In this document: positions 27,622-35,932 of the stretch, one piece after another
How the letters are laid out: every line of letters starts with the position of its first letter
Numbering within the stretch: position 1 is the stretch's first letter
NCBI GenBank assembly: GCA_005881595.1
Contig: VBBY01000040.1
Span: forward strand, 1 to 46,408
Reading direction: 5' to 3'
DNA from: Betaproteobacteria bacterium
GTDB lineage: Bacteria; Pseudomonadota; Gammaproteobacteria; Burkholderiales; SG8-39
Length of the DNA stretch: 46,408 bases
Program-made: the position numbers and the translations under genes
The notes under the pieces: model-generated
What the model saw: the letters and a program-made list of their open reading frames with translations, nothing else
Databases searched by the model: none
What the model was told of the DNA's origin: nothing

Positions 27622-27968
27622 ATCAACCAGGCGATGAGCAAGGCGACCAGCAAAACCGCAAGGAACGCACCGCCGCCGCCGCCGTATCCGCCCGAGCTCG
27701 CGCCGCCCCCAGACATTTGCCCTCCGGCGGGAAGCGAGCCCAGCTTTCCGATGAGCGTATCGATCTCCTCGTCCGACATCGCCGCGACCCGCTGCTCCGC
27801 GAACGCCCGCTCCACGCCCAAAGAGTAAAGCTGACTTGCAACTTCCGCGCGGCCCAAATAGGTGACGGCTTGCTCGGTGGCGATCATTTCGGCGCGGGCC
27901 GAGTGAATCGAGAGACAAGCGACCGACACGACCAGCAAGCGACACAGGCCTTTCTTTGCCAGGTTCAT
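27570..27968 (-). CDS. PA2779-family membrane-anchored secreted protein (copy 2)
   Basis: 132 residues. Signal peptide to SARAE, then MIATEQAVTYL, the family core AFAEQRVAAMSDEEIDTLIGKLGSLPAGG, a Gly/Ser-rich linker and a C-terminal membrane span (AFLAVLLVALLIAWLIYIA). A 12-residue tail ends in NSSF. It shares the MSDxEI and SLPAG motifs with copy 1 at 1980-2327 but is otherwise diverged. The tail-encoding end overlaps the end of the protease gene by 52 bp on the other strand, so the tail may be a recent extension. Confidence 0.85.
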   Translation of the reverse strand: MNLAKKGLCRLLVVSVACLSIHSARAEMIATEQAVTYLGRAEVASQLYSLGVERAFAEQRVAAMSDEEIDTLIGKLGSLPAGGQMSGGGASSGGYGGGGGAFLAVLLVALLIAWLIYIATPRSPARTLNSSF

Positions 27969-28047
27969 GTAATCCCAACAGCGTTACACCCCGATTATTC
28001 CCAACGAAAGCTATACTGCGCAGGCGCGCTCGAGGAGAGGAGGGCAC

Positions 28048-28458
28048 ATGAACGTCAACCATACGTTGCTCGCGATCGTGCTCATCGCATCGCTGCCGGC
28101 GGGTGGCGCGGCGCAGTCCACGCCGCCACGCTCCGTCGGCAAGGATCTGATGACGCAGGATCTGATTGACTTGGCGGGAAAGGAGGCCGTAGTCAGGGCC
28201 AACGAATATCCGCCCGGGACTTCCAACCCGCCGCACCGGCACAGCGCGCACGTGTTCCTGCATCTGCTCGAGGGGCAATTGATCGTGCAGGTGAAGGGAG
28301 GCCAGCCCGTAACACTGAAGCCGGGAGACACGTATTACGAGTCGCCCTCCGACATCCACGTCGTGTCGAGAAATCCCAGCGCAAGCGTGACCGCCAAGGC
28401 GCTGGTTTTCATGGTCAAGGACATAGGAGCGCCGGCGACCACGCTGGTGACGCAATGA
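28048..28458 (+). CDS. Secreted single-domain cupin
   Basis: 136 residues. Signal peptide ends at GGAAQS. The cupin metal-site motifs are PPHRHSAHVFLHLLEG (His-x-His with a later Glu) and GDTYYESPSDIHVV (second-motif His). It is probably a metal-binding periplasmic cupin; substrate unknown. A strong GGAGAGGAGG ribosome site lies just upstream, and TATACT at 28012-28017 may be the -10 box. The stop overlaps the start of the NHL-repeat gene, so it opens a three-gene secreted-protein operon (cupin, NHL propeller, haem-Vgb protein). Confidence 0.85.
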   Translation: MNVNHTLLAIVLIASLPAGGAAQSTPPRSVGKDLMTQDLIDLAGKEAVVRANEYPPGTSNPPHRHSAHVFLHLLEGQLIVQVKGGQPVTLKPGDTYYESPSDIHVVSRNPSASVTAKALVFMVKDIGAPATTLVTQ

Positions 28459-29531
28459 ATATCATGAGAGTTGCCCTGTTTGCAGTCCTTCTGCTTCTCA
28501 ACCCGGCGGCTTACGCGCAGGTCATTCAATTCGACTCCGTTCCGGAGCCGCTCAAATTGCCGCGCGACCTGCATTTCGGCGAGGTGACCGGCGTGGCGGT
28601 GAATTCCAGGGGCCACGTGTTCGTTCTCTCGCGAGGCAACACGACCGGGCCGGCCTACGCGGCCGCGGCAACGCAGCTGCTGGAGTTCGACGGCGACGGC
28701 AAGTTCGTGCGCGAGATCGGCAGGAACCTGTACGCCTGGTCGTTCGGCCACACGGTGCGCGTCGACAGCCGCGACAACATCTGGGTCACGGACAAGGGCT
28801 CGGACATGGTGGTGAAGTTCAATCCGCGGGGGCGGGTGGCGATGGTGTTCGGCCGCAAGCAGGAAGCCTCCGATGAAGAAACCGGGCCGCTGAAGCACCC
28901 CAGCCCGCCGCGGCCGGCCGAGGACGGCCGCTTCCGCCAGGTCACCGACGTCACCTGGGATCCCGCCGGCAACACCTACATCAGCGACGGCTACATCAAC
29001 TCCCGCGTCGCGAAGGTCGACAGCAGCGGCAACTGGCTCAAGTCGTGGGGCGAGCGCGGCAACAAGCCCGGCGAGTTCCATACGCCGCACAGCATCGCCG
29101 CGGATGCCAGGGGCAACATCTATGTAGCCGACCGCGGCAATCGCCGCATCCAGGTCTTCGACGGCGACGGCGCGCTCTTGCGCGAGATAAGGATCGATGT
29201 GCCGTACGATCCGGCGGCGCGTCCGGCGATCGGCAACCGGCCCGACCTCGTCAAGCTCGAAGCCTCGGGCGGCGCGCTGACCATGGCGCCGGGTGCGCCC
29301 TGGGCGCTGTGCATCACGCCCGGGCCCAATCAGGTGCTGTTCGCATCCGACGCCTACCCGGGGCGGGTCTACAAGCTCAGCCTGGAGGGCAAGCTGCTCG
29401 GCGTGTTCGGCGAGTCCGGGAAACAGCTCAAGCAGTTCGGCTGGATCCACGAAATCGCCTGCCCGTCTGAAAACCTGCTCTACGTCGCCGAGCTGCTCAA
29501 CTGGCGCGTGCAGAAGCTGATCCTGCATTAG
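28455..29531 (+). CDS. Secreted NHL-repeat beta-propeller protein
   Basis: 358 residues. Signal peptide to NPAAYAQ. NHL-type blades repeat the pattern GVAVNSRGHVFV, TVRVDSRDNIWVTD, SIAADARGNIYVADRGNRRIQVFD, with a six-bladed propeller expected. Some relatives are peptidyl-alpha-hydroxyglycine lyases, but a specific active site is not claimed. Its ATG overlaps the cupin stop and the next gene starts 13 bp later. The three are likely co-expressed in the periplasm. Confidence 0.85.
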   Translation: MNIMRVALFAVLLLLNPAAYAQVIQFDSVPEPLKLPRDLHFGEVTGVAVNSRGHVFVLSRGNTTGPAYAAAATQLLEFDGDGKFVREIGRNLYAWSFGHTVRVDSRDNIWVTDKGSDMVVKFNPRGRVAMVFGRKQEASDEETGPLKHPSPPRPAEDGRFRQVTDVTWDPAGNTYISDGYINSRVAKVDSSGNWLKSWGERGNKPGEFHTPHSIAADARGNIYVADRGNRRIQVFDGDGALLREIRIDVPYDPAARPAIGNRPDLVKLEASGGALTMAPGAPWALCITPGPNQVLFASDAYPGRVYKLSLEGKLLGVFGESGKQLKQFGWIHEIACPSENLLYVAELLNWRVQKLILH

Positions 29532-29544
29532 CGCGGAGGCCGAT

Positions 29545-31167
29545 ATGCCGAAGATTTTCTTGCTTTTGCTGTTTTGCGGCCTGGCTCATGCGCAAGCCTT
29601 GAGCGGGCGCGTCAGCTCCGCGGAAGAAGGCGCCATGGAGGGTGTGCTGGTCAGCGCAAAGGCGGCCGGCTCCAGCGTGACGATCACCGTGGTCAGCGAC
29701 GCGCAGGGGCGCTACAGCTTTCCTGCATCCAGGTTGCAGCCGGGCACCTACTCGCTCGGCATCCGGGCGGTCGGATACGAGCTCGGCGGCCCTGCGACCG
29801 CGACCGTTTTGCCGCAAGGAACCGCGATTGATCTGCATCTCGGCAAAACGTCGAACCTTGCAGCCCAGCTCACAAACGCGGAGTGGATCGCGAGCGTTCC
29901 GGGCACGCACTCGCAAAAGAGGACGCTCCTCAACTGCGTCGGCTGCCACACGCTGGAACGGGTCGTGCGCTCGACGCACGACAGCGCGGGCTTCGTGCAG
30001 ACCCTGCAGCGCATGGCAGGGTACGCGAACCAGAGCACGCCTTTGCGGCCGCAAAGACGCCTCGCCGATCGCGATCGCGAGCTGATCGGAGAAGAGCGCG
30101 CGCGGTTTCAGCGCGAGCAGGCGGAATGGCTGAGCGCCATCAATCTCAGCTCGGGGCCGAGCTGGCGGTTTGCGCTGCAAAGCCTCCTTCGCCCGAGCGG
30201 CCGCGGAACGCGCGTCATCATCACCGAGTACGACCTGCCGCGGCCGACGATCGAGCCGCACGACGTGGTCGTCGACGCCGACGGCATCGCGTGGTATTCC
30301 GACTTCGGCGACCAGAGCATCGGCAAGCTCGACCCGAAGAGCGGCAAGGTCACCGAGTACCCGGTGCCGGAGCTGAAGAAGGGCTGGCCGACCGGCCTGC
30401 TGTCGCTGCGCTTCGACCGGGAGCAGAACCTGTGGGCCGGCATGATGTACCAGGGCGCCATCGCCAGGCTCGACCGGAAAAGCGGCAAGCTGCAGCTGTG
30501 GAGCATTCCGCCGGAATTGAACAAGGCCAACACGCAGATCAACATGACCAGCCCGCTTCACTTCGCGGTGGACGGCAAGCTGTGGACGCAGAACAACGGC
30601 TTTGCGGCCGTGCACCGCATCGACCTTGCTTCCGGCAAGTGGGAGACCTTCGAGCCGTTCAAGGACTCGAAGCGCAACCACAACATCTACGACGTGATCG
30701 CCGACTCGAAGAACAACGTGTATTTCACCGACTTCGCCAACGAGCACATCGGCAGGATCGATGCGAAGTCCGGCAAGATCACGCTCTATCCGACACCGAC
30801 GCCGGGCTCATCGCCCCGTCGCGGCATGATGGATGCGCAGGACCGCCTGTGGTTCGCCGAGTACCGCGGCAACCGGATCGGCCTGTTCGATCCCGCGACC
30901 GAGCGCTTCCAGGAGTGGGAAGCGCCGACCGCGTGGTCCGCGCCTTACGATATCGCCCTGGACAGGAACGGCGAAGCGTGGACCGGCTCGATGCTGAGCG
31001 ACCGCATCCTGCGGCTCGATCCGAAGAGCGGGCGCTTCGTCGAGTATCTGCTGCCGAGGCCCACCAATATCCGCAGGGTGTTTGTCGACAATTCCGCGAC
31101 GCCGCTCGCGTTCTGGGTCGGCAGCAACCACGGCGCGTCGATCATCAAGCTCGAGCCGCTCGACTAG
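29545..31167 (+). CDS. Secreted fusion: carboxypeptidase-regulatory-like domain, haem-c motif, virginiamycin-B-lyase-type propeller
   Basis: 540 residues. Signal peptide to GLAHAQ. About 20-95 is a beta-sandwich of the CarboxypepD_reg type (ALSGRVSSAEEGAMEGVLVSA). About 115-210 has a single c-type haem motif, CVGCH, in a helical segment with Met residues (TLQRMAGYAN) that could be the sixth ligand. About 225-535 is a Vgb-like propeller with repeated blades such as IAWYSDFGDQSIGKLDP and LWFAEYRGNRIGLFDP. The fusion suggests a periplasmic redox enzyme or sensor rather than antibiotic resistance. It ends four bases into the convergent DUF3892 gene. Confidence 0.85.
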   Translation: MPKIFLLLLFCGLAHAQALSGRVSSAEEGAMEGVLVSAKAAGSSVTITVVSDAQGRYSFPASRLQPGTYSLGIRAVGYELGGPATATVLPQGTAIDLHLGKTSNLAAQLTNAEWIASVPGTHSQKRTLLNCVGCHTLERVVRSTHDSAGFVQTLQRMAGYANQSTPLRPQRRLADRDRELIGEERARFQREQAEWLSAINLSSGPSWRFALQSLLRPSGRGTRVIITEYDLPRPTIEPHDVVVDADGIAWYSDFGDQSIGKLDPKSGKVTEYPVPELKKGWPTGLLSLRFDREQNLWAGMMYQGAIARLDRKSGKLQLWSIPPELNKANTQINMTSPLHFAVDGKLWTQNNGFAAVHRIDLASGKWETFEPFKDSKRNHNIYDVIADSKNNVYFTDFANEHIGRIDAKSGKITLYPTPTPGSSPRRGMMDAQDRLWFAEYRGNRIGLFDPATERFQEWEAPTAWSAPYDIALDRNGEAWTGSMLSDRILRLDPKSGRFVEYLLPRPTNIRRVFVDNSATPLAFWVGSNHGASIIKLEPLD

Positions 31168-31430
31168 GCACACCTCGCCAGGCGCAGGAGCCTCGCGTCG
31201 TCCTCGTCGAAGCCGGCCTTGAGGCGCTTTCTCCCGGCCGCGTCGACGTACACCGAGACGAGAAGCGCTTGCACCGGCGTCAGGACGAAGTACGGCCGGC
31301 CATCCTGGATCGCCGCGATCACGGCCCCGACCGGGGAGGTCCACGGCGAACCGTCGCGCTCCGTGCCGCCGACGCCGCTGATCTCCTCGATTCCGCCGAC
31401 CCACTGCGTGTTGACGCAGCTGATCCGCAC
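31164..31430 (-). CDS. DUF3892-type small protein
   Basis: 88 residues from a GTG at 31430, the only acceptable start before the in-frame stop at 31485-31487. The pattern RISCVNTQWVGGIEEISGVGG, then PVGAVIAAIQDGRPYFVLTPVQALLVSVYVDAAGRKRL, fits DUF3892 domains, small beta-rich proteins of unknown role. The stop of the upstream 102-residue gene lies 54 bp before the start, in the same frame, so the two could once have been a single frame. Confidence 0.65.
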   Translation of the reverse strand: MRISCVNTQWVGGIEEISGVGGTERDGSPWTSPVGAVIAAIQDGRPYFVLTPVQALLVSVYVDAAGRKRLKAGFDEDDARLLRLARCA

Positions 31431-31484
31431 CCCGTTGGCGAGCTGCCAGTTGCGTTTGTCGTCGAGAACCGTGACTGCGCCGGC

Positions 31485-31793
31485 TTAGTGATCTTCGATC
31501 CGTGGCACCGAGTCTTCCGCGGGCACGCCGCTGTCGGGATCGATCCACTCGGAGATGCCGAGCTCGGATTCGGCTTCCTGCAGGGTGTCGGGGGGCGCGA
31601 ACTCGCCGTCGCCGGCCGATTGCATGTCGGTCTCGGCCTCGCCGAGCGTCGGAAACGGCCCGTACTCCTCGCCGCCGGCCTGCCAGTAGAAGCCGTCGGG
31701 CCGCTCGATGATGCGCCCGCGCGGGGCCTCTTCCTTGGAGGCGGCAGCCGGGGAATCGGCTTGCGGATCGGTTCGCTTGACCTTGCGCACCAT
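31485..31793 (-). CDS. Small acidic hypothetical protein
   Basis: 102 residues. A basic, low-complexity N-terminus (MVRKVKRTDPQADSPAAASKEEA) is followed by RIIERPDGFYWQAGGEEYGPFPTLGEAETDMQSA and a strongly acidic tail ending VPRIEDH. The GFYWQ, EYGPFPTLGEAE motif recalls small proteins of proteobacteria that carry a single W-rich sheet, but no domain is assigned. It is probably soluble, and in one transcript with the DUF3892 gene. Confidence 0.6.
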   Translation of the reverse strand: MVRKVKRTDPQADSPAAASKEEAPRGRIIERPDGFYWQAGGEEYGPFPTLGEAETDMQSAGDGEFAPPDTLQEAESELGISEWIDPDSGVPAEDSVPRIEDH

Positions 31794-31849
31794 GACTTGA
31801 TGTTACGCCAAAATCGCCGCCATGGTGCAAGATCTCCGTGCGTTCGACT

Positions 31850-33634
31850 TCACTCATGCTTCTGGTCAACCTGCGGCGCTGAGCGGGCTTCCTCGGCGAG
31901 GAGCTCGGCGATATCGCGGCGGCCTTGCTCGGTGAGCGCGACCAGCTTCTTCATGTCGTGGCGGAAGGGCGAGCTCTCAGCGATCTGCCGCTCGTCGTAT
32001 TCCTTGAAGCGCCGCACGATGCGCTGCACGTCTCTTTCGCCGAATCCCAGGATTCCGAGGGTCCGCGCTGCCGCGTCGAGGGCCGAGCCGAACACCTCGC
32101 GCACCGCCGGGACGCCCATCTCGGCATATTCGTAAGCGTCGGTACGGCTGTGCGCCCGGACCACCAGCGCAAGCTGCGGGAAGCGCGAGCGCACGCGCTT
32201 CACGATCTGCATCGCGGCCTCGGGATCGTCGAGGGCGACGAGCAGCAGCCTGGCGTGAGCCGCGCCGGCGGATTCGAGCAGGTCGAGCCGCGTCGCGTCG
32301 CCGTAGTATGCTTTCCAGCCGAAGCGGCGCACGGTGTCGATCTGGCCGGGATCGTGGTCGATCACCGTGGCGCCGATCCCGAGGGCGCGCAGCACCCGAA
32401 CGACCACCTGGCCGAAGCGGCCGAAGCCGGCGACGATCACGGGGTTGGTCTCGCGGATGGCGTCGGGCGCGCGCTCGAGCGGCCGGTCCAGGCGCCGCAT
32501 GAGGAAACGCTCGTAGCCCATGACGACGAAGGGCGTGGTCAGCATCGACACGGCTACCGCCGCATTGAGGATTGCAGCCACCGGCGCGGGAAGCACCGTG
32601 CTTGCCGCCCCGAACAGCACGAACGCGAATTCGCCGGCCTGCGAAAGCGCCACGGCGAACAGCCCCGCGTCGGCGCGGTCGCAATAGCCGAATGCCTGCG
32701 CAATCGGAAAGAGGATCACTGCCTTGAGCAGCACGACGCCGAGCGCCAGGCCGAGCACCAGGTGCGGCGCGCGCAGAAACAGGCCGACGTCCACCGACAT
32801 GCCCACGGCGATGAAAAACAGGCCGAGCAGCAGCCCCTTGAACGGCTCGATGTCGAGCTCGAGCTCGTGCCGGTACTCGCTATCGGCGAGCATCACGCCG
32901 GCGAGGAACGCGCCGAGCGCCATCGACAGCCCGACCCATTCCATCAGCGCGGCGGTGCCGAGAACTAGCAGCAGGGAAAAGCCGACGAACACTTCGCGCA
33001 GGCGGGTCTCGGCCACGTAGCGCAGCACCGGGCGCACCAGCAACCGGCCGGCGACGATGAGCAGCGCGATCATGCCGAGCGCCTTCGCCGCGTCCGCCCA
33101 CTTCAGCATCTCGGCCTCGCCGCCGAGCAGGCCGACGACCAGCAGCAGCGGGATCACGGCCAGGTCCTGGAACAGCAGCACCGCGAACGAGGCCTGGCCG
33201 CCCGGGGTCGGCAGCAGGTTCTTCTCGGTGAGGGTCGCAAGGCCGATAGCGGTCGAGGACATCGCGAATCCCATCCCGGCGATCGCGCTGACGGCGAGAG
33301 GCAGCCCGAGCGCGACGCCGATGCCGGCGACCGCCGCGATGGTTGCCACGACCTGCACGCCGCCGAGGCCGAAGATCGTGCGCCGCAGCGCCCAGACGCG
33401 CTGCGGGTTGAGCTCCAGGCCGATGAGAAACAGCAGCAGCACGACGCCGAACTCGGAGAACTGCAGCACGGTCTGCGGGTCTGCGATGAGGCGCAGGCCC
33501 CAGGGCCCGATCGCCATGCCGGCGACCAGGTAGCCGAGCACCGACCCCAGGCCGAGGCGCTTGCACAGCGGCACGGCAATGACGCCTGCAGCCAGGTAGA
33601 CCAGGGCCTGCTGAAGAAAGCCGTGAGGTTCCAT
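31850..33634 (-). CDS. CPA2-family monovalent cation:proton antiporter with RCK domain (KefB/KefC type)
   Basis: 594 residues. About 1-385 is a 12-span Na+/H+ exchanger-like domain (LGYLVAGMAIGPWGLRLIADP, LLFLIGLELNPQRVWALR, LLFQDLAVIPLLLVVG). About 405-520 is an RCK_N nucleotide-binding domain with PVIVAGFGRFGQVVVRVLRALG. The QD pair in FQDLAVIP is the expected ion-translocating site. Such proteins export K+ in exchange for H+ under electrophile or redox control. No KefF/KefG partner is adjacent. Divergent from the flavin-reductase gene. Confidence 0.93.
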   Translation of the reverse strand: MEPHGFLQQALVYLAAGVIAVPLCKRLGLGSVLGYLVAGMAIGPWGLRLIADPQTVLQFSEFGVVLLLFLIGLELNPQRVWALRRTIFGLGGVQVVATIAAVAGIGVALGLPLAVSAIAGMGFAMSSTAIGLATLTEKNLLPTPGGQASFAVLLFQDLAVIPLLLVVGLLGGEAEMLKWADAAKALGMIALLIVAGRLLVRPVLRYVAETRLREVFVGFSLLLVLGTAALMEWVGLSMALGAFLAGVMLADSEYRHELELDIEPFKGLLLGLFFIAVGMSVDVGLFLRAPHLVLGLALGVVLLKAVILFPIAQAFGYCDRADAGLFAVALSQAGEFAFVLFGAASTVLPAPVAAILNAAVAVSMLTTPFVVMGYERFLMRRLDRPLERAPDAIRETNPVIVAGFGRFGQVVVRVLRALGIGATVIDHDPGQIDTVRRFGWKAYYGDATRLDLLESAGAAHARLLLVALDDPEAAMQIVKRVRSRFPQLALVVRAHSRTDAYEYAEMGVPAVREVFGSALDAAARTLGILGFGERDVQRIVRRFKEYDERQIAESSPFRHDMKKLVALTEQGRRDIAELLAEEARSAPQVDQKHE

Positions 33635-33669
33635 GGTTAGAATGTTCGAATGATAGCGAAGCCCGCCGC

Positions 33670-34209
33670 GTGGACGCGAAGCCTGTAGAGGCCGATCAGT
33701 TTAAGGTCGGAATGCGCGCGCTGGCCGGCGCGGTGAACATCATCACCAGCATGCAGGCCGGCCATCGCTACGGCATGACCGCCACCGCGGTGTGCTCGGC
33801 GAGCGCCGATCCGCCGACGGTGCTGGCGTGCATCAACCGGCTCGCCACGACGCACGGCGCAGTGGCGAAGAGCAAGGCGTTCTGCGTCAACGTGCTGCGC
33901 GCGGAGGACTGGGAGCTGTCGACCACCTTCAGCGGCGCGCAGAGCGGCGAGGCCCGCTTCAAGTCGCGCGACTGGACGCGGCTCGCCACCGGCTCCCCGG
34001 TGCTGATCGACGCGCTGGTGTCGTTCGACTGCCGCGTGGTGAAGAAGCTCGCGCACGGCACGCACACCATCTTCCTCGGGCAGGTGGAGCAGGTGCTGTT
34101 CGGAAAGAAAGGCAAGCCGCTGCTCTACTCCGAGGGCCAGTACGCCAAGCTCGCCTCGCTCACGCTCGGCGAGCCGCTTCCCGAAGGCCTGGATTATTGG
34201 GGTTTCTAG
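33670..34209 (+). CDS. Flavin reductase (HpaC/RutF-like FMN-binding domain)
   Basis: 179 residues from a GTG at 33670. The split-barrel FMN domain is recognised by FKVGMRALAGAVNIITSMQAGHRYGMTATAVCSASADPPTVLACINR and FCVNVLRAEDWELSTTFSG, and the HTIFLGQVEQVLFG strand. Such enzymes supply reduced flavin to a monooxygenase partner; none is next to it. The MFS gene start lies within its end, at a TTG 12 bp before the stop, so the two are co-translated. It is not closely similar to the second flavin reductase at 42871-43479. Confidence 0.87.
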   Translation: MDAKPVEADQFKVGMRALAGAVNIITSMQAGHRYGMTATAVCSASADPPTVLACINRLATTHGAVAKSKAFCVNVLRAEDWELSTTFSGAQSGEARFKSRDWTRLATGSPVLIDALVSFDCRVVKKLAHGTHTIFLGQVEQVLFGKKGKPLLYSEGQYAKLASLTLGEPLPEGLDYWGF

Positions 34210-35375
34210 AGCTCGACCGCCGCATTCGCGTCGTGGTGACGGCCAACTTCGTGGCCGTCGCGGCGCGCATGAGCCTGGTGACCTTCCTCGGCATCTACTT
34301 CGTGCGCGTGGCGGGCATCAGCCTCGCCACGGTGGGCGCCGCGTTTCTGCTCGAGAGCCTGCTGCGCGGCGCAGCCGCGCCGATGTTCGGCGCGCTCTCG
34401 GACCGCGTCGGCCGCCGCCCGCTGCTCCTTGCCGCTGCGCTGATCACGGCGGCCGTGCTGCCGTGCTTTCTGCTGGTGAGCGGGCCGGCTTCGCTCCTCG
34501 CGTGGAGCACCGCGATGGGAATCGCCGGCGCAGCCAACATGCCGGTGGCGACCGCGCTGCTGCTCGACCTGGCTCCGCCTGAACGGCGCCAGGCCGTGCT
34601 CGCCGTGAATTACACGGGGATGAGCGTCGCGTACACCCTCGGGGTCATGCCGGCGGGCTACGTCGCGGAACAGGGCTACGGGCTGCTGGCCGCCATCAGC
34701 TGCATCGGTTACCTGCTGGTCGCGATCCTTTACACGGTGGCGCTGCGCGGCCCTCTGCCTTTGCAAAGGGCCGAGTCCAGATTGATGACCGAGGTGCTGT
34801 CGGTGGCCCGGGATCGCGTATTTCTCGGTTTCGCGGCGCTCGCGTTCATTTTCCCGTTTGCCATGGGGCAGGTGGTGACCGCGTCGCCGCTGTTTGCAGC
34901 CGATGAAGGGCTGGCCGAGGGCTACATAGGGCTGGTGCTCGGCGGCAACAGCATCATCGTCGCGCTTCTGGCCGTGCCGGTCGCTGCGCGCATCGAGCCG
35001 ATGGGGCCGTTCCGCATGCTCGGCGCTGCCGCTGCGCTCGTAGCTGCGGCATTCGTGTGCTATGCGCTCTTTCCCGGCGCGGCGGCAGCCTACATGGCCG
35101 GCACGGTGGTGTTCAGCTTCGCCGAGCTCGTCTTCAGCTCGGCGGTGCCCGCCGCCGTGGCGCGGCTCGCGCCGCCTGGACGCCGGGGCGCCTATCAGGG
35201 CGGCTGGACGCTGGTGCAGTCGTTGAGCATGGGAAGCGCGCTGTTCCTGAGCGGCCTGCTGCGCGACGCGACCGGCTGGCGCGGCGCCTGGCTGCTGTAT
35301 GCCGGCCTGACGCTTGCCGTAGCGGCCGTGCTATTTGCGACGCGGGAACGCTTCCAGAGGGCTCAGAACGGGTAG
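34197..35375 (+). CDS. MFS transporter
   Basis: 392 residues from a TTG at 34197, chosen because GAAGG lies nine bases before it; a GTG at 34233 is an alternative. Twelve hydrophobic segments with the MFS loop motif GALSDRVGRRPLLLAAAL after the second. Drug- or small-molecule exporter families have this layout, but the substrate is unknown. Overlaps the flavin reductase gene by 13 bp and, at its end, the convergent outer-membrane protein gene. Confidence 0.88.
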   Translation: MGFLELDRRIRVVVTANFVAVAARMSLVTFLGIYFVRVAGISLATVGAAFLLESLLRGAAAPMFGALSDRVGRRPLLLAAALITAAVLPCFLLVSGPASLLAWSTAMGIAGAANMPVATALLLDLAPPERRQAVLAVNYTGMSVAYTLGVMPAGYVAEQGYGLLAAISCIGYLLVAILYTVALRGPLPLQRAESRLMTEVLSVARDRVFLGFAALAFIFPFAMGQVVTASPLFAADEGLAEGYIGLVLGGNSIIVALLAVPVAARIEPMGPFRMLGAAAALVAAAFVCYALFPGAAAAYMAGTVVFSFAELVFSSAVPAAVARLAPPGRRGAYQGGWTLVQSLSMGSALFLSGLLRDATGWRGAWLLYAGLTLAVAAVLFATRERFQRAQNG

Positions 35376-35785
35376 ACGGCGAAAGCGCCGGCGCTCCAGC
35401 GCGGGCTGCCCTCGGCGACTCCCTTCATGACAAAGACCTGGGTCTTCCAGATGCTGTCGAGCCTGTGCGACCAGAAGGCGACGAGCTCGCGTTGCGGCGG
35501 CGAGAAGGGGGACAGGCGCTCGCGCGCGTCGTAGCTCATTGCGGCAGCTCTGCGTTCGAAGACCCAGTGATTCGCATCCACGATGTAGTCGAATGCGCTC
35601 TCGCGCTGAATGAACGGCAAGCGCTCGGGGGTTCTGGAAATGAGCGAGTAAGGATCCGCGGCCTGGGAGAGGCTGCGATCGAAGCGCAGACCCAGCTTCA
35701 ACTGGCCGTCGTCCGCGCCGAGCGCAAGCTGGGCGCAGGCGATCATGCAAACGGCGGTTACCGACTTGCCGATGGCTCTGCGCAT
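35363..35785 (-). CDS. Short outer-membrane protein paralogue (internally shortened)
   Basis: 140 residues. Signal peptide to QLALGAD. The C-terminal part (PFIQRESAFDYIVDANHWVFERRAAAMSYDARERLSPFSPPQRELVAFWSHRLDSIWKTQVFVMKG) lines up with the end of the neighbouring gene at 35933-36597, including PQRELxAFW and the final GSP-W-x-G-x-F end. The first half of the barrel found in that neighbour is missing, so this copy keeps the signal peptide and only the last strands. Terminal Phe is retained. It may be a natural small protein or a deletion product. Confidence 0.6.
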   Translation of the reverse strand: MRRAIGKSVTAVCMIACAQLALGADDGQLKLGLRFDRSLSQAADPYSLISRTPERLPFIQRESAFDYIVDANHWVFERRAAAMSYDARERLSPFSPPQRELVAFWSHRLDSIWKTQVFVMKGVAEGSPRWSAGAFAVYPF

Positions 35786-35932
35786 TGCTGTGTTCCCCTT
35801 TTTCCCTGAGGCGGAATGAAGGGCGCAATGCTACGGGTGGCACTGTTTTCTTCGAACCGAAAAAGTCACGGCACACCGTTTCTGACAGGGGTAGCGGTAA
35901 TTTCTCACGCTCCCCCAGAGCCTGCACGAGCT

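Noticed and set aside
29883-32135. 750-codon plus-strand frame
   Set aside because: A shifted frame of the haem-Vgb gene that then runs antisense through the next minus-strand genes; Arg-rich low-quality composition.
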